From contig JACNKN010000059.1 in assembly GCA_014382015.1 (NCBI GenBank), positions 1 to 55,136 of the forward strand: a DNA stretch of 55,136 nt, in the 5' to 3' direction. This DNA comes from Fidelibacterota bacterium (GTDB taxonomy: Bacteria > Fidelibacterota > Marinisomatia > Marinisomatales > TCS55). A program made the translations under genes and the position numbers. The notes below the pieces were generated by a model that worked only from the letters and a program-made list of their open reading frames with translations, had not been told where the DNA came from and did not search any database. Shown piece by piece: positions 35,968 through 47,602 of this stretch (its first letter is position 1; each line of letters opens with the position of its first letter).

Positions 35968-37690
35968 TTATTTTAAAATCACCATCTTACGACTTTGCGT
36001 GAAAACCTGATTTCTCTCATTTGACTTTGCTGTGAGCTTGTAAATATAAACTCCCGCCGGTACAGGGTTCCCCTTTTGGTCTTTTCCGTTCCAAGTGATG
36101 TGTTTGTATCCTACATCTTCTCTTTCATGATACCGATCAAATACTTTATTTCCTCTAAGATCGTAAATAACCAATGATACCGAACTCACTTCAGGTAATG
36201 CATACCCAATCCTTGTAATTGGATTAAATGGATTGGGGAAATTTTGTGTAAGAATGTACTCATTCGGAATTAAATCATCCCACTGGTCTATTGATTCCTT
36301 GGGTAAGAAACCGCTCTTCCCAAAACAGACAAACCAATCATCTTTTGCAAGTGTGTTCTCAGAAGAGTAAAGTGCGCGGACATCGTACTCCAATAAATCA
36401 ACTATATAACTGGAAGTTACTATATAAGTTGGATCTGTCCAGTTAGTAGTACCACGATTCACAATACTCACAAGAGTTGAATCTCTGGGCCAACCATTTT
36501 TGTACTTAATCTGTCTCCATATATGATACCGAGTCACATTTTGATTTGGGTGATCATTCCACGACATTTTAACCTTTTGACCTGGATTTAAAATCAGGTT
36601 GAAATTATAATTGATCATCGGTTTTGGCTTTCCTTCATAATGAGCGGTAATTGTCATATTCTCTGTTGGCGTAACTGTAATTGTGTGAAATTCGCTTCCG
36701 GTGGACCAATGGGTAAATTCATAATCAATGTGGTTATATGTTTGGGGATTAAGTGGAGCACTTACCTGAATTGAATCTCCATCTTCTACAACAATAGATG
36801 TAAAAGGCAATATTCTATCAATCCCATCAATTGTTAAGTACCCTTTATTTCCAATATCATTGAATTGATTTTCAACATAAACCTCATGCCCTTTAATATA
36901 ATTAGCCGTATATGTTACAGCCTGCGCAAAATCAGCATCCGTTAATGTTATGTAAATTGAAGAATTGAGATCTTTGTCATTTGAATATGGGTCTGTTTTT
37001 TGCCAATTTACAAAATACTGATTACTGCCACCGAAAGGTTTACCATGCCATGAAGCAGTAAGGTGAATACCTTTCATCCAATGAAAAGGACCAAGTATCG
37101 TGCCACTCGTTTTCGATTGGCCATTTACTTCTACTTCACCTCCACCAAAATTATTTTCAACTTTTAAATACCATAAAGGATTTTTCCTTGCAACTCCAAC
37201 AATTTTCCCATATCCACTATCTTTTGTATCAAATAGAGGAACATCTTCTACTAACTCGGTACTATTATTCAATATATGATCAATCCGTATATTGCGATAT
37301 GGATCGTTATAATAATCAAAAACATTTATTACAAAAGCTGCATGACTGCTTCCTTTACGGCTTCCCCATACAATAATATCACCAACTTTTGCTATTTCAA
37401 CCAATTTATTAATTTCAAGAATGGAATTTCCCGAATAAGAGTCATCCGAAGGAATTGGTAAAAAACTGAAATAGTTATCGGATTCGAACTCATAATTTGA
37501 GGGAATTTCATCATTTTGAATACCTCCAGCAGTTATTGCTGAACATTCAGAACCTCTATCAATAAATGCTCTAGCCACCGCATAAGATCTGCAATTCAGC
37601 ATGGGAGTGGCTTACGGGGTGATGTTGTCCCATTAATTGTACAATTGTAAAAATAATTGTGGTGATTATGAATTCCATTTTTCTTTTCAT
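35968..37690 (-). CDS. Secreted CHAP-like protein with type IX-style C-terminal domain, apparent frameshift
   Basis: A long frame (35968-37602, 544 residues) begins MLNCRSYAVARAFIDRG and includes GDIIVWG...SHAAFVINV, a Cys/His layout like CHAP or NlpC-type peptidase domains. Middle regions are beta-rich with ITAHYEG-type repeats. The last 90 residues are a FlgD-like/sorting domain (NFPNPFNPITRIGYALPE...AGVYIYKLTA...KMVILK) as in Por/type IX cargo. The frame lacks a signal peptide, but a well-placed ATG at 37690 (GGAG upstream) encodes MKRKMEFIITTIIFTIVQLM in another phase. One base removed at the CCC run (37603-37605) joins them. So this is either a sequencing error or a recent frameshift mutation. 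Confidence 0.75.
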
Positions 37691-37692
37691 TA

Positions 37693-38790
37693 TTATTCTC
37701 CTTTAATTACTAATGTTTTTGATGGATACTCGGAATTAGTAATCCCAATAACAAATACAACATTTTTATTGACCCAAACATCCATAAAAATGACATCCTT
37801 AATTTCTTTTTGTAATATTTCAGTCCAAACTTTACCATTATAATAAGGTATCTTCCCATAATAATGGTCGTCTTTGTATTTAACACCTGCCGAAAAAAGA
37901 TAATTTTCTGAAAGACCAAATATAGCATTTGAACCAAGCGTTTTAGGATAGGAATCTACAATTTCCCAATCATTTCCTGTGTACTTACGGAGATTATAGC
38001 CTCCGATAAAAAGAGTGCCTTTTGGGCTAAGCCACATATCAGTTCGAGGGTAAGTTACTGTATCTATCACAGTCCACTCACCGTTATATTTTAACAAATG
38101 CGTTCTGGATTCATTAAAATAGTTCGTTAAATTGTTTCCGAGCAATACAAATACATTTTTATCCTTTCCACCTACAATACCCTCAATCCACTGCCTGTTT
38201 ACTTCAGGTGTATCAACTGGTAATTCGTGTAATCGAAAATCTATCCCGTTATAACTAAAAATTTTACCGTCACTTGTTCCCAACCACAAATTATTTCTGG
38301 AAATACCATTTATTGAATACATCGTTTTCATACCCGGTGCTTCAATCTCTTTCCATTCTACCCCGTTGTAATGAATGATAAACGCACCATCCCTATCATA
38401 ATAATACGATCCATCAGACCTTTTTTTTCGAACAGATTTTCGACCGACGACCCAAACATCATATTTTGAAAATCCATAAATATCATTTAGACTGTAATTC
38501 GTATTTAATATAGGTCCGCCATAAAGTTCTATGATTGGTACTGATATCCAGGAACGGCCGTTATAATGCCACATGCTACCTGATAAAACACTACTGTGCC
38601 CAATAACATAAACATCCTCAGGAGAACTGGCCCATATTTTATTCATGTTAGTTTGAAGAGCACCAGGATAATAAAGGGTATCAATGGTCCACGTATAATC
38701 CCTCGGGTCTTTAGGGCCATCATCGTCAAACAGGCTGCAGCCGGTTATGACGATAACTAATGATAGAAGTAATAGAATATTGTTTTTCAT
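37693..38790 (-). CDS. Beta-propeller-like lipoprotein, function unknown
   Basis: A 365-residue lipoprotein: signal MKNNILLLLSLVIVITGCSLF with lipobox VITG-C. It continues with repeated blades of the type IWASSPEDVYVIGHSS, IYGFSKYDVWVVG, ISRNNLWLGTSDG and WLSPKGTLFIGG, spaced about 40-60 residues, as in propellers of surface proteins. It has no catalytic motif. It stops 2 bp before the signal-peptide start of the CHAP-like gene, so both belong to one unit and lie between the two copies of the aspS end. Confidence 0.75.
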   Translation of the reverse strand: MKNNILLLLSLVIVITGCSLFDDDGPKDPRDYTWTIDTLYYPGALQTNMNKIWASSPEDVYVIGHSSVLSGSMWHYNGRSWISVPIIELYGGPILNTNYSLNDIYGFSKYDVWVVGRKSVRKKRSDGSYYYDRDGAFIIHYNGVEWKEIEAPGMKTMYSINGISRNNLWLGTSDGKIFSYNGIDFRLHELPVDTPEVNRQWIEGIVGGKDKNVFVLLGNNLTNYFNESRTHLLKYNGEWTVIDTVTYPRTDMWLSPKGTLFIGGYNLRKYTGNDWEIVDSYPKTLGSNAIFGLSENYLFSAGVKYKDDHYYGKIPYYNGKVWTEILQKEIKDVIFMDVWVNKNVVFVIGITNSEYPSKTLVIKGE

Positions 38791-38948
38791 TTATATATTC
38801 GGTCAATCCTCATAGCTAAAATTCACAAAGAAAAAAATGCGTTTAGCCAAATTCATTCACCAGTATAATGATTATGGAGAAAAATTGAATAATCCCTGAA
38901 TGTAATCACCCGCTTGTTTTCACAGCAATTGTATAAATTTGTATTCTA

Positions 38949-40715
38949 TTATTCAGAAACATCGTCTTTATCGACGATTCTAATATTCAATTCCGCCAAT
39001 TGATTATCAGAGACTGAACTGGGTGCCTCATCCATAAGAGAAGCGGCGGAGGTGGTTTTTGGGAAGGCAATTACGTCGCGGATATTGTTGGTACCGGCTA
39101 AGAGCATGACGAGGCGGTCAAAACCAAAAGCGATGCCGCCGTGAGGTGGTGTGCCGTATTTCAACGCTTCTACCAAAAAGCCGAATCGAGCCGTGGCTTC
39201 GGCTTCATCCATACCCAATAATTCAAATATCTTGGCCTGGAATTCCGGTTTATGATTCCGAATAGAACCGCCGGCAATTTCATAGCCGTTCATGGTAAGG
39301 TCATATCCGCGGGATTTGAGTGATCCGGGATCCGTTTCTAAATCTTTAATATCAGAAGAAGATGGCGCTGTAAATGGATGATGTCTTGCAATAAAGCGAT
39401 TCGCTTCCGCGTCAAACTCAAACATGGGGAAGTCCGTGACCCACACCGGTTTGAATTCGCCAGTATCAGATAGACCCTCAACTTTGCCAATCTCAACCCG
39501 TAAAGCGCCCAAAGCCGTTTGGGTTAATTCTTTATCATCACCAATAATAAAGATAATGTCGCCGTCATTTATAGCTGTTGAACTGATTAATTCTTTCTGG
39601 AGATTTTCATCAAAGAATTTTGAAATTCCTCCAGTGAGCAAGCCACCCTCGCCTTTCATCCAGGCCAATCCTTTGGCTTTGTATTTTTTCACAAAATCCG
39701 TGAAGCCATCAATATTTTTGCGGGAATATTTGGCACCGCCAGGGACGACCAATCCTTTAACAATTTCTGCGGACTTAAAGGCATTGAAGTCTGATTTATC
39801 TGTGAATGGTTTTACATCCTGAAGGAAAAGATCAAATCGCGTGTCCGGCTTATCGGAGCCATATGTGTCCATGGCTTCGTCCCAAGTTAATCGTGGGAAA
39901 GATTTAGGCAAATCAGCGCCAATTACTTTTTTGAATATGTTGCAAGTCAGCCCTTCCATTTGGGCATAGATCATTTCTTCATCTACGAAGGACATTTCAA
40001 TATCGATCTGGGTGAACTCAGGTTGGCGGTCCGCCCGAAGGTCTTCATCCCGAAAACATTTCACAATCTGAAAATATCGATCATACCCCGCAATCATGAG
40101 TATCTGTTTATAGATTTGGGGTGATTGGGGCAATGCATAAAATTTACTGTGATGAATCCGGCTGGGAACGAGATAGTCTCTTGCCCCTTCCGGCGTAGAT
40201 TTCATCAGCACCGGCGTTTCCACTTCCATAAAATCTTGTTCCGACAAATATGATCGTACAGCTTGATAAGCCTTGTGGCGAATTTTCAGATTATTTTGGA
40301 GTTCATCCATCCGCAATTCTAAATAACGGTATTTTAGGCGTAAATCCTCTTCGGCGCTATTTCTGTCACTAATAATAAAAGGTAACGGTGCCGCTTCGTT
40401 CAGCATATCCATCTCGGAGACGATTACTTCAATCTCGCCCGTAGCCATATCAGGATTTATGGCACCTTCTCCCCGATTCTGAACAGTGCCTGTTACGGAA
40501 AGCACATCCTCCATAGAGAGCTTTTTCACACCATCGAAATCGCCGGGATAGTCTTCTGAATTGAAAACGATCTGTGTTTTGCCGTAGCGGTCCCGTAAAT
40601 CTACAAAAACCACTTGGCCATGGAGGCGGACTGTATTCACCCAACCGTTTAATATGACTGATTCACCAACATGGTTGGCATTCAATTCGCCGCAAGTATG
40701 TGTTCTTTTTTTCAT
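38949..40715 (-). CDS. aspS: Aspartyl-tRNA synthetase
   Basis: A 588-residue bacterial class II AspRS: the OB-fold anticodon domain opens with GWVNTVRLHGQVVFVDLRDRYG, and the catalytic core carries FMEVETPVLMKSTPEGARDYLVPSR, FRDEDLRADRQPEFTQID and the final GGIAFGFDRLVMLLAG. The bacterial GAD insertion lies in the middle. The start is ATG 40715 (a TTG lies one codon earlier). Its 3' end is repeated as a remnant at 35861-35957. Upstream lies the ATP synthase operon terminator. Confidence 0.97.
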   Translation of the reverse strand: MKKRTHTCGELNANHVGESVILNGWVNTVRLHGQVVFVDLRDRYGKTQIVFNSEDYPGDFDGVKKLSMEDVLSVTGTVQNRGEGAINPDMATGEIEVIVSEMDMLNEAAPLPFIISDRNSAEEDLRLKYRYLELRMDELQNNLKIRHKAYQAVRSYLSEQDFMEVETPVLMKSTPEGARDYLVPSRIHHSKFYALPQSPQIYKQILMIAGYDRYFQIVKCFRDEDLRADRQPEFTQIDIEMSFVDEEMIYAQMEGLTCNIFKKVIGADLPKSFPRLTWDEAMDTYGSDKPDTRFDLFLQDVKPFTDKSDFNAFKSAEIVKGLVVPGGAKYSRKNIDGFTDFVKKYKAKGLAWMKGEGGLLTGGISKFFDENLQKELISSTAINDGDIIFIIGDDKELTQTALGALRVEIGKVEGLSDTGEFKPVWVTDFPMFEFDAEANRFIARHHPFTAPSSSDIKDLETDPGSLKSRGYDLTMNGYEIAGGSIRNHKPEFQAKIFELLGMDEAEATARFGFLVEALKYGTPPHGGIAFGFDRLVMLLAGTNNIRDVIAFPKTTSAASLMDEAPSSVSDNQLAELNIRIVDKDDVSE

Positions 40716-40737
40716 CAATTATGAGTCGGAAATTTAT

Positions 40738-40768
40738 AAACAAAAAACTCCGCTTAAGCGGAGTTTCT
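40738..40768 (-). terminator. Terminator of the ATP synthase operon
   Basis: On the minus strand: AAACTCCGC-TTAA-GCGGAGTTT followed by a T-run, 30 bp after the atpC stop and just before the aspS start. A clear Rho-independent terminator. Confidence 0.88.
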
Positions 40769-40797
40769 TATTTCAAGTTTCTAATTTTAAAGAAATT

Positions 40798-41193
40798 CTA
40801 CCGGTTGGAAACTCTGAGTCTATTGATTGCCCTGAGTAACGCTACTTCAGCCCGGTCCATATCCGCATCTACTTTACCGGCAATCCGATCTTTGGAACGC
40901 TGCATGGATGCTTCGGCCCTGTTCGAGTCAATCTCGCTGGACTTCTCAACTGTTTCAACGAGCAATTGCACTTTCTCATCAGTAATCTCTGCAAACCCGC
41001 CACTGGTGGCATAAAAAGAATCTTTGCCTCCTTGGGTTACTTTGATTTCACCCACGTCCAATCCAATCACCGCTTCGCGATGGCTGGCCATAACCCCAAA
41101 AGAACCATCAGTTCCGGGGCAGCGAACGTAAGACACTTCACCCGCATCTAAAATGCGGGTTGGTGTAACAATTTCCAGATTAAATGTGCTCAT
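40798..41193 (-). CDS. atpC: ATP synthase epsilon subunit
   Basis: A 131-residue F1 epsilon subunit: an N-terminal beta sandwich (LEIVTPTRILDAGEVSYVRCPGTDGSFGVMASH) and a C-terminal helical part with ALLRAINRLRV. It links rotation of gamma to the c ring and can inhibit hydrolysis. It is the last gene of the operon, 7 bp after atpD. Confidence 0.95.
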   Translation of the reverse strand: MSTFNLEIVTPTRILDAGEVSYVRCPGTDGSFGVMASHREAVIGLDVGEIKVTQGGKDSFYATSGGFAEITDEKVQLLVETVEKSSEIDSNRAEASMQRSKDRIAGKVDADMDRAEVALLRAINRLRVSNR

Positions 41194-41200
41194 GGTTTAT

Positions 41201-42613
<1,413 letters not shown>

Positions 42614-43468
42614 TTATCCTTTTAGCGCTTCTGCACCGCTCACGATTTCTAACATTTCTGTCGTAATCGTTGCTTGCCGTGCTTTGTTAAATTCTAATGT
42701 TAAATCTTTAATCATATCTTCTGAGTTTGTGGTGGCATTTTCCATGGCCACCATACGTGCTGCTTGTTCACTAGAATACGATTCCAATAAATATTTCCAC
42801 ATCTGAACATTGAGATGTCTCGGTACCAATGACTTCACAATCTCATCTTTGGATGGTTCATACAACCTATCAATAACGGTATTTTCATCCGCTTCATATT
42901 CCAATGGAAGCAGTTGTTCTGTCAGCACCATTTGAGATGCCACACTGACAAATTGATTATAAACCACATGAATTTCATCCACTTTTCCATTCAAAAAATG
43001 GCTAACAATACCATTCCCGATTTTAATGGCGTGATTGAAATTGAGATTTCCCCAGAAATCAACATGTGACTCAATAATCGTATATCCACGGGATTTATAA
43101 TGGTCTCTGGCTTTTTTCCCAATACAGAAAACATCCACATTCTCTTTGCCCAATTCATCAATTTCATTTTGAGATTTTCGAAGGACACTGCTGTTGAATG
43201 ACCCCGCCAATCCTTTATCGGATGTAACCACCACATAAGCGACTCGTTTTACTTCCCGTACATTAAGCAATGGTAATAGACCCCGATCCACATCCGGGAG
43301 TAAATTTTGAATGATGTCTGTCAACCGACTGGAATAGGGTCTTGCCTGCTCCATGTTTTCCTGGGCACGGCGCATTTTGGCCGCTGCAACCATTTTCATT
43401 GCTTTTGTTACCTTTTGGATGCTTTTGACCGATTTAATCCGATCACGAATATCCTTTAGATTGGCCAT
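42614..43468 (-). CDS. atpG: ATP synthase gamma subunit
   Basis: The 284-residue central stalk. Typical ends are NLKDIRDRIKSVKSIQKVTK and the C-terminal MENATTNSEDMIKDLTLEFNKARQA-type helix. It lies 3 bp after atpA and 12 bp before atpD. Confidence 0.96.
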   Translation of the reverse strand: MANLKDIRDRIKSVKSIQKVTKAMKMVAAAKMRRAQENMEQARPYSSRLTDIIQNLLPDVDRGLLPLLNVREVKRVAYVVVTSDKGLAGSFNSSVLRKSQNEIDELGKENVDVFCIGKKARDHYKSRGYTIIESHVDFWGNLNFNHAIKIGNGIVSHFLNGKVDEIHVVYNQFVSVASQMVLTEQLLPLEYEADENTVIDRLYEPSKDEIVKSLVPRHLNVQMWKYLLESYSSEQAARMVAMENATTNSEDMIKDLTLEFNKARQATITTEMLEIVSGAEALKG

Positions 43469-43471
43469 GTG

Positions 43472-44995
43472 TTAGGCAGTAAACCCTTTGGTGAAATCAG
43501 AAATTGACTTTTCCAATCTTTCGCTCATTTCATCACTGATGACGCCTTTAGTTGCAAGTTCTTTCAAGTCGTCCCCATTATTGGCTTCGAGATAATCAAA
43601 AAGTCCGGATTCGTATTCAGCAACTTTGTCCACATCGACGCCATCGATAAATCCTTTGGAAGCAGCAAAAATCACTGCCACCTGTTTTTCCACATTCACC
43701 GGGGCATATTGACCTTGCTTTAAAATTTCAACCATCCGTTCACCACGGGTCAATTGGGCTTGGGTATTTTTATCCAGATCGGAACCGAATTTCGCAAATG
43801 CTTCCAATTCCCGATACTGAGCTAAATCCAAACGCAGTGTTCCCGCTACTTTTTTCATCGCTTTGATTTGAGCATTCCCTCCCACACGAGATACGGAAAT
43901 TCCCACATCAATGGCAGGCCGAACACCGGAGTTGAACAAATTCTTCTCTAAGTAAATCTGTCCATCAGTAATGGAAATCACGTTGGTTGGAATATAGGCG
44001 GATACATCTCCTTCCTGCGTTTCAATAATAGGCAATGCTGTCAAGGATCCGCCACCTAAATCATCTGCAAGTTTGGATGCTCTTTCCAATAATCGACTAT
44101 GAAGGTAGAATACATCTCCCGGGAATGCTTCACGTCCCGGTGGACGACGTAGTACCAATGACATTTGACGGTACGCCACAGCTTGTTTTGATAAATCATC
44201 ATACACAATGAGTGCATGTTGACCGTTGTCTCTGAAATGTTCACCCATGGCACAACCGGAGTAGGGTGCAATATATTGAAGTGGTGCGGCATCCGATGCA
44301 TTCGCAGCAACTACGGTCGTGTATTCCATGGCACCATTCGCTTCTAATTCTGCCACAATCGTTGCAACTGTAGATGCTTTCTGACCAATGGCCACATAAA
44401 TACAATAAACCGGTTCTTTACCGTTATGTGTATTTTTCTGATTAATAATTGCATCAATAGCGACAGCCGTCTTCCCCGTCTGCCTATCGCCAATAATTAA
44501 TTCACGTTGGCCTCGGCCAATGGGAATCATACTGTCCACAGCTTTTATTCCAGTTTGGAGTGGTTGATTTACAGGAGAACGTGCCATAACGCCCAATGCT
44601 TTCTGTTCAATAGGCAGATGATCGTTTGTATCAATAGGGCCTTTGCCGTCAATCGGCTGACCCAGTGGATTGACCACCCGACCAAGCATGGCTTTTCCCA
44701 CCGGTACTTCCACCACGCGTCCGGTCCGTTTAGCAAGATCGCCTTCTTTTACAAGACGTGATTCACCAAACAATACCAAACCCACATTGTCTGTTTCCAG
44801 GTTTAATGCCATTCCAAAAACGCCATTTGGTAATTCTACCAGTTCGGAGCTCATGACGTTTTCTAACCCGCTTACACGTGCCACACCGTCACCAACTTCC
44901 AAAACTTCACCGACTTCTGATACATCTACTGAGAGGTCAAATTTGGCAATCTGTTCTCTTAACAGGGCAGTGATATTATCCGTTTTAATATCCAT
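43472..44995 (-). CDS. atpA: ATP synthase alpha subunit
   Basis: The 507-residue non-catalytic F1 subunit. The P-loop is [30 protein letters not shown] and [23 protein letters not shown] are typical. Standard size and order in the operon. Confidence 0.98.
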   Translation of the reverse strand: MDIKTDNITALLREQIAKFDLSVDVSEVGEVLEVGDGVARVSGLENVMSSELVELPNGVFGMALNLETDNVGLVLFGESRLVKEGDLAKRTGRVVEVPVGKAMLGRVVNPLGQPIDGKGPIDTNDHLPIEQKALGVMARSPVNQPLQTGIKAVDSMIPIGRGQRELIIGDRQTGKTAVAIDAIINQKNTHNGKEPVYCIYVAIGQKASTVATIVAELEANGAMEYTTVVAANASDAAPLQYIAPYSGCAMGEHFRDNGQHALIVYDDLSKQAVAYRQMSLVLRRPPGREAFPGDVFYLHSRLLERASKLADDLGGGSLTALPIIETQEGDVSAYIPTNVISITDGQIYLEKNLFNSGVRPAIDVGISVSRVGGNAQIKAMKKVAGTLRLDLAQYRELEAFAKFGSDLDKNTQAQLTRGERMVEILKQGQYAPVNVEKQVAVIFAASKGFIDGVDVDKVAEYESGLFDYLEANNGDDLKELATKGVISDEMSERLEKSISDFTKGFTA

Positions 44996-45005
44996 GGTTT
45001 CCTTT

Positions 45006-45545
45006 TTATACTTTTAATAATGAATGGCGCATATTTTCCAGTTGATTCTGGATGGATGCGTCCAGGAATGTATTTCCAACACGTAGTTTGATTCCACCAA
45101 TCAGGGATGGATCAACATTAATTGTCAGTTCAGTTGACTTACCCAAGACCGTTTCCAATGATGATTTCAATTCTGCTTCACCACTGTTAGACATTTTATT
45201 TGTTATGTGAGCGGTGACCGCGACAAAATTCATGGCCTCACCAAATTTAACATGATATGCCTTGCTGATTTCTATGAGCAGTTTCACCAGGTTTTCACCT
45301 GCGATTAATCCTAAAAAGTCAGACACAATTGGGTGACATTGATCCCCAAGAGCTGATTTGACCGCCTCTGCTTTTTGGGTTTCGCTAATCCGTTTGGATA
45401 AGAGAAATGCACGGAATTCAGGAGATACTTTTACTGAATTGTTTACCAGTTCCAAAGAGTCCTTAACTGCTTTTTCTGCACCGATTCCAACCGCCACATT
45501 CAAAAGGGCTTCAGCATAATTTCTTGCCTTGGCCTCAAGCTTCAT
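45006..45545 (-). CDS. atpH: ATP synthase delta subunit
   Basis: A 179-residue peripheral-stalk cap (OSCP). The N-terminal helices ([20 protein letters not shown]) and the C-terminal signature [21 protein letters not shown] are present. It overlaps atpF by 11 bp. Confidence 0.95.
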   Translation of the reverse strand: MKLEAKARNYAEALLNVAVGIGAEKAVKDSLELVNNSVKVSPEFRAFLLSKRISETQKAEAVKSALGDQCHPIVSDFLGLIAGENLVKLLIEISKAYHVKFGEAMNFVAVTAHITNKMSNSGEAELKSSLETVLGKSTELTINVDPSLIGGIKLRVGNTFLDASIQNQLENMRHSLLKV

Positions 45546-46038
45546 AGGTTTGCACTTTTTTCAGGGATTCTTCTATCAGGGATTTATTATCCGCATCACT
45601 CAGGTTTTTTTGAATCAGCTTTTCTGCCACCGAAAGAGTCAAGTTCACTACTTCTTCTTTGATTTCAGATATGGCTTTTTCTTTTTCGACCTGAATTTGA
45701 TTCCCAGCATCCTCACGGATTTTATTCGCCTGTTCTTTTGATTTTGCAATGATGTCGTCTTTTACTTTTTCTGCGGCTGCTTTGCCATCGGTCAGGATAG
45801 ATTGTGCCTCGGCCCGGGCTTTCGCCATGATTGCTTCTGATTCTTCATTGAGCCGTTCCAATTCCACCTTGGCTTTCTCCGCATCCTCAAGAGAATTGCG
45901 AATCATATCTTCCCGATCCTGAAGCATTTTCAGCATTGGTTTCCAGGCAAATTTAGCCAGGACAAACACAAGTAGTAAAAATGTAAGAATGGTCCAGATA
46001 AACAGACCCGGGTCCAGTTGAACTAATGGGTTATTCAT
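45535..46038 (-). CDS. atpF: ATP synthase b subunit
   Basis: A 167-residue peripheral stalk: one N-terminal membrane helix (LFIWTILTFLLLVFVLAKF) followed by a long charged coiled coil. It occurs as a single b gene, with no b' paralogue. Confidence 0.95.
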   Translation of the reverse strand: MNNPLVQLDPGLFIWTILTFLLLVFVLAKFAWKPMLKMLQDREDMIRNSLEDAEKAKVELERLNEESEAIMAKARAEAQSILTDGKAAAEKVKDDIIAKSKEQANKIREDAGNQIQVEKEKAISEIKEEVVNLTLSVAEKLIQKNLSDADNKSLIEESLKKVQTYEA

Positions 46039-46057
46039 GAAATTGCCTTAATGGTAT

Positions 46058-46282
46058 TTATTTCATCAATACAATCACGAGTGCAAATACTTCACCAATG
46101 ATTGCCACACCTTCGAGCAAGAATAATGGTAAGTTTACCGCACCAGTAATCTTATCAGCAGCTTCAGGCTGACGGGCAATTCCTTCGGCAGCGGCTGCTG
46201 CTAATCGTCCAATTCCCAAACCAGCACCTATCACGATTCCACCTAATCCAAGGGCAGCACCAAAGTAATGTAGGTTTTCCAT
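46058..46282 (-). CDS. atpE: ATP synthase c subunit
   Basis: A 74-residue helical hairpin. The loop is ARQPE (R37), and the ion-binding carboxylate is E57 in FLLEGVAII, 20 residues on, as in other c subunits. A Na+ type would need a serine or threonine next to this Glu and a Gln in helix 1; here glycine follows and no Gln is seen, so protons are the likely ion. A second glutamate, E64 (GEVFAL), lies two turns further into helix 2, which is unusual. Confidence 0.95.
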   Translation of the reverse strand: MENLHYFGAALGLGGIVIGAGLGIGRLAAAAAEGIARQPEAADKITGAVNLPLFLLEGVAIIGEVFALVIVLMK

Positions 46283-46304
46283 CTTTTTTTCTCCTTTTTA
46301 TTTA

Positions 46305-47234
46305 TTAATGTTGAACATTGATTGCCATTCCAATAAAAACGGCAGACAATAGAGTAAATACATAAGCTTGCACAATCACTACAATAATTTCCAGTCCATT
46401 AATTGCAACTGCCATGGGAATAGAAACCACAGCCATTCCCACTCCAATTAGCACATTTTGAAATATATCAGCAAAAATTGCCATGAATGATAAAATAGCC
46501 AAAATAGCAATATGTCCACCGGTCATATTAGCTGCCAATCGCATGGTTAATGCAAATGGTCTAACAAACATTCCTATAATTTCTATGGGGATGAGTATGA
46601 TATAAATTGGCCAGGCCAATCCATGGGGAGCTAAATTTTTCCAATGCTGGATAAATCCGTGTGCTTTGGTCCCGGCGATGATAATGGTAAAAAATGTTAT
46701 GGTTGCCAGCGCAGCAGTCACGTTAAAATTCCCTGTTGCTGTTACGCCTCCGTGCAGAATACCGTTAATAAAATTATGACTGTCACTACTTGGAACACCC
46801 AATACAAATCGGTTAAATACACCTAATACATCAAAGATAGGGACCATGCCAATGGCATTTGAGAAAAGAATGAAAAAGAAAAAAGTCAGTATGAGTGGTG
46901 TCCATGTGTTGACCCATTTGGGTCCCACATTTGGCGCAACGATTGAATCTCGAATAAATTGTACCACTGACTCAATACCATTCGCCAAACCACTGGGTTG
47001 ACCTTTACCTTGGCGAAGGTATTTACGAATTGGAATAATGATGGCGACGGATACCAAAACAGCCACAATCCAAAGCATCAATACATGCTTCGTGACAGAC
47101 ATATCAATCCCAAAAATGTGAGGTAAATGCACAATGGGATGTTGAATATCTGAATTCGAAACGTGGTGGATTATATTTTCGCCCACCTGATCCACTACGC
47201 TGGAATCGTGGGTTTGTTCACCGCCTGATATCAT
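46305..47234 (-). CDS. atpB: ATP synthase a subunit
   Basis: A 309-residue membrane subunit. The essential arginine is R232 in LTMRLAANMTGGH, and the C-terminal QAYVFTLLSAVFIGMAI is typical. It carries an extra N-terminal segment of about 60 residues with HHVSNSDIQHPIVHLPHIFG before the first helix, as in several FCB members. Confidence 0.96.
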   Translation of the reverse strand: MISGGEQTHDSSVVDQVGENIIHHVSNSDIQHPIVHLPHIFGIDMSVTKHVLMLWIVAVLVSVAIIIPIRKYLRQGKGQPSGLANGIESVVQFIRDSIVAPNVGPKWVNTWTPLILTFFFFILFSNAIGMVPIFDVLGVFNRFVLGVPSSDSHNFINGILHGGVTATGNFNVTAALATITFFTIIIAGTKAHGFIQHWKNLAPHGLAWPIYIILIPIEIIGMFVRPFALTMRLAANMTGGHIAILAILSFMAIFADIFQNVLIGVGMAVVSIPMAVAINGLEIIVVIVQAYVFTLLSAVFIGMAINVQH

Positions 47235-47257
47235 TTATTATGTCTAAAATTTTACGA

Positions 47258-47602
47258 TTAATAAAGGGACTTCAACACGAATGCCTCCAGCGTGTGAAAC
47301 GCCAGAAAAGAGCCCGCAAAACTAATCACAAATGGGTACGGTGCAAAAGAATAAAAGTTGAATATTATCAATAAATAAATACCAAAGATAATCATTTTCC
47401 CCACAAACCCAGTCATCAGTATTTTTGTTGTCAATTGAGGTTCTTTTTTAATGACATGAAAAATGAAAAATAATTCTATAGTTGTTACTATATAGGGTAA
47501 AAATATTCCTAACAATATTTCAAAAGTATAATCCGGTCGAATACCCACACCCAATCCAAATATACCCAAGGCGATGGCGGTGACATAAAGGATTGACCTC
47601 AT
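47258..47602 (-). CDS. AtpI-like membrane protein
   Basis: A 114-residue protein with four predicted membrane helices, in the position of atpI between the AtpZ-like gene and atpB. It overlaps the former by 4 bp. AtpI-family proteins are assembly or ion-supply accessories of ATP synthase. The call rests on layout and location; no strict motif is visible. Confidence 0.7.
   Translation of the reverse strand: MRSILYVTAIALGIFGLGVGIRPDYTFEILLGIFLPYIVTTIELFFIFHVIKKEPQLTTKILMTGFVGKMIIFGIYLLIIFNFYSFAPYPFVISFAGSFLAFHTLEAFVLKSLY

Noticed and set aside
46058-46282. Sodium-coupled ATP synthase
   Set aside because: The c subunit lacks the Gln of helix 1 and the Ser/Thr following the binding glutamate.
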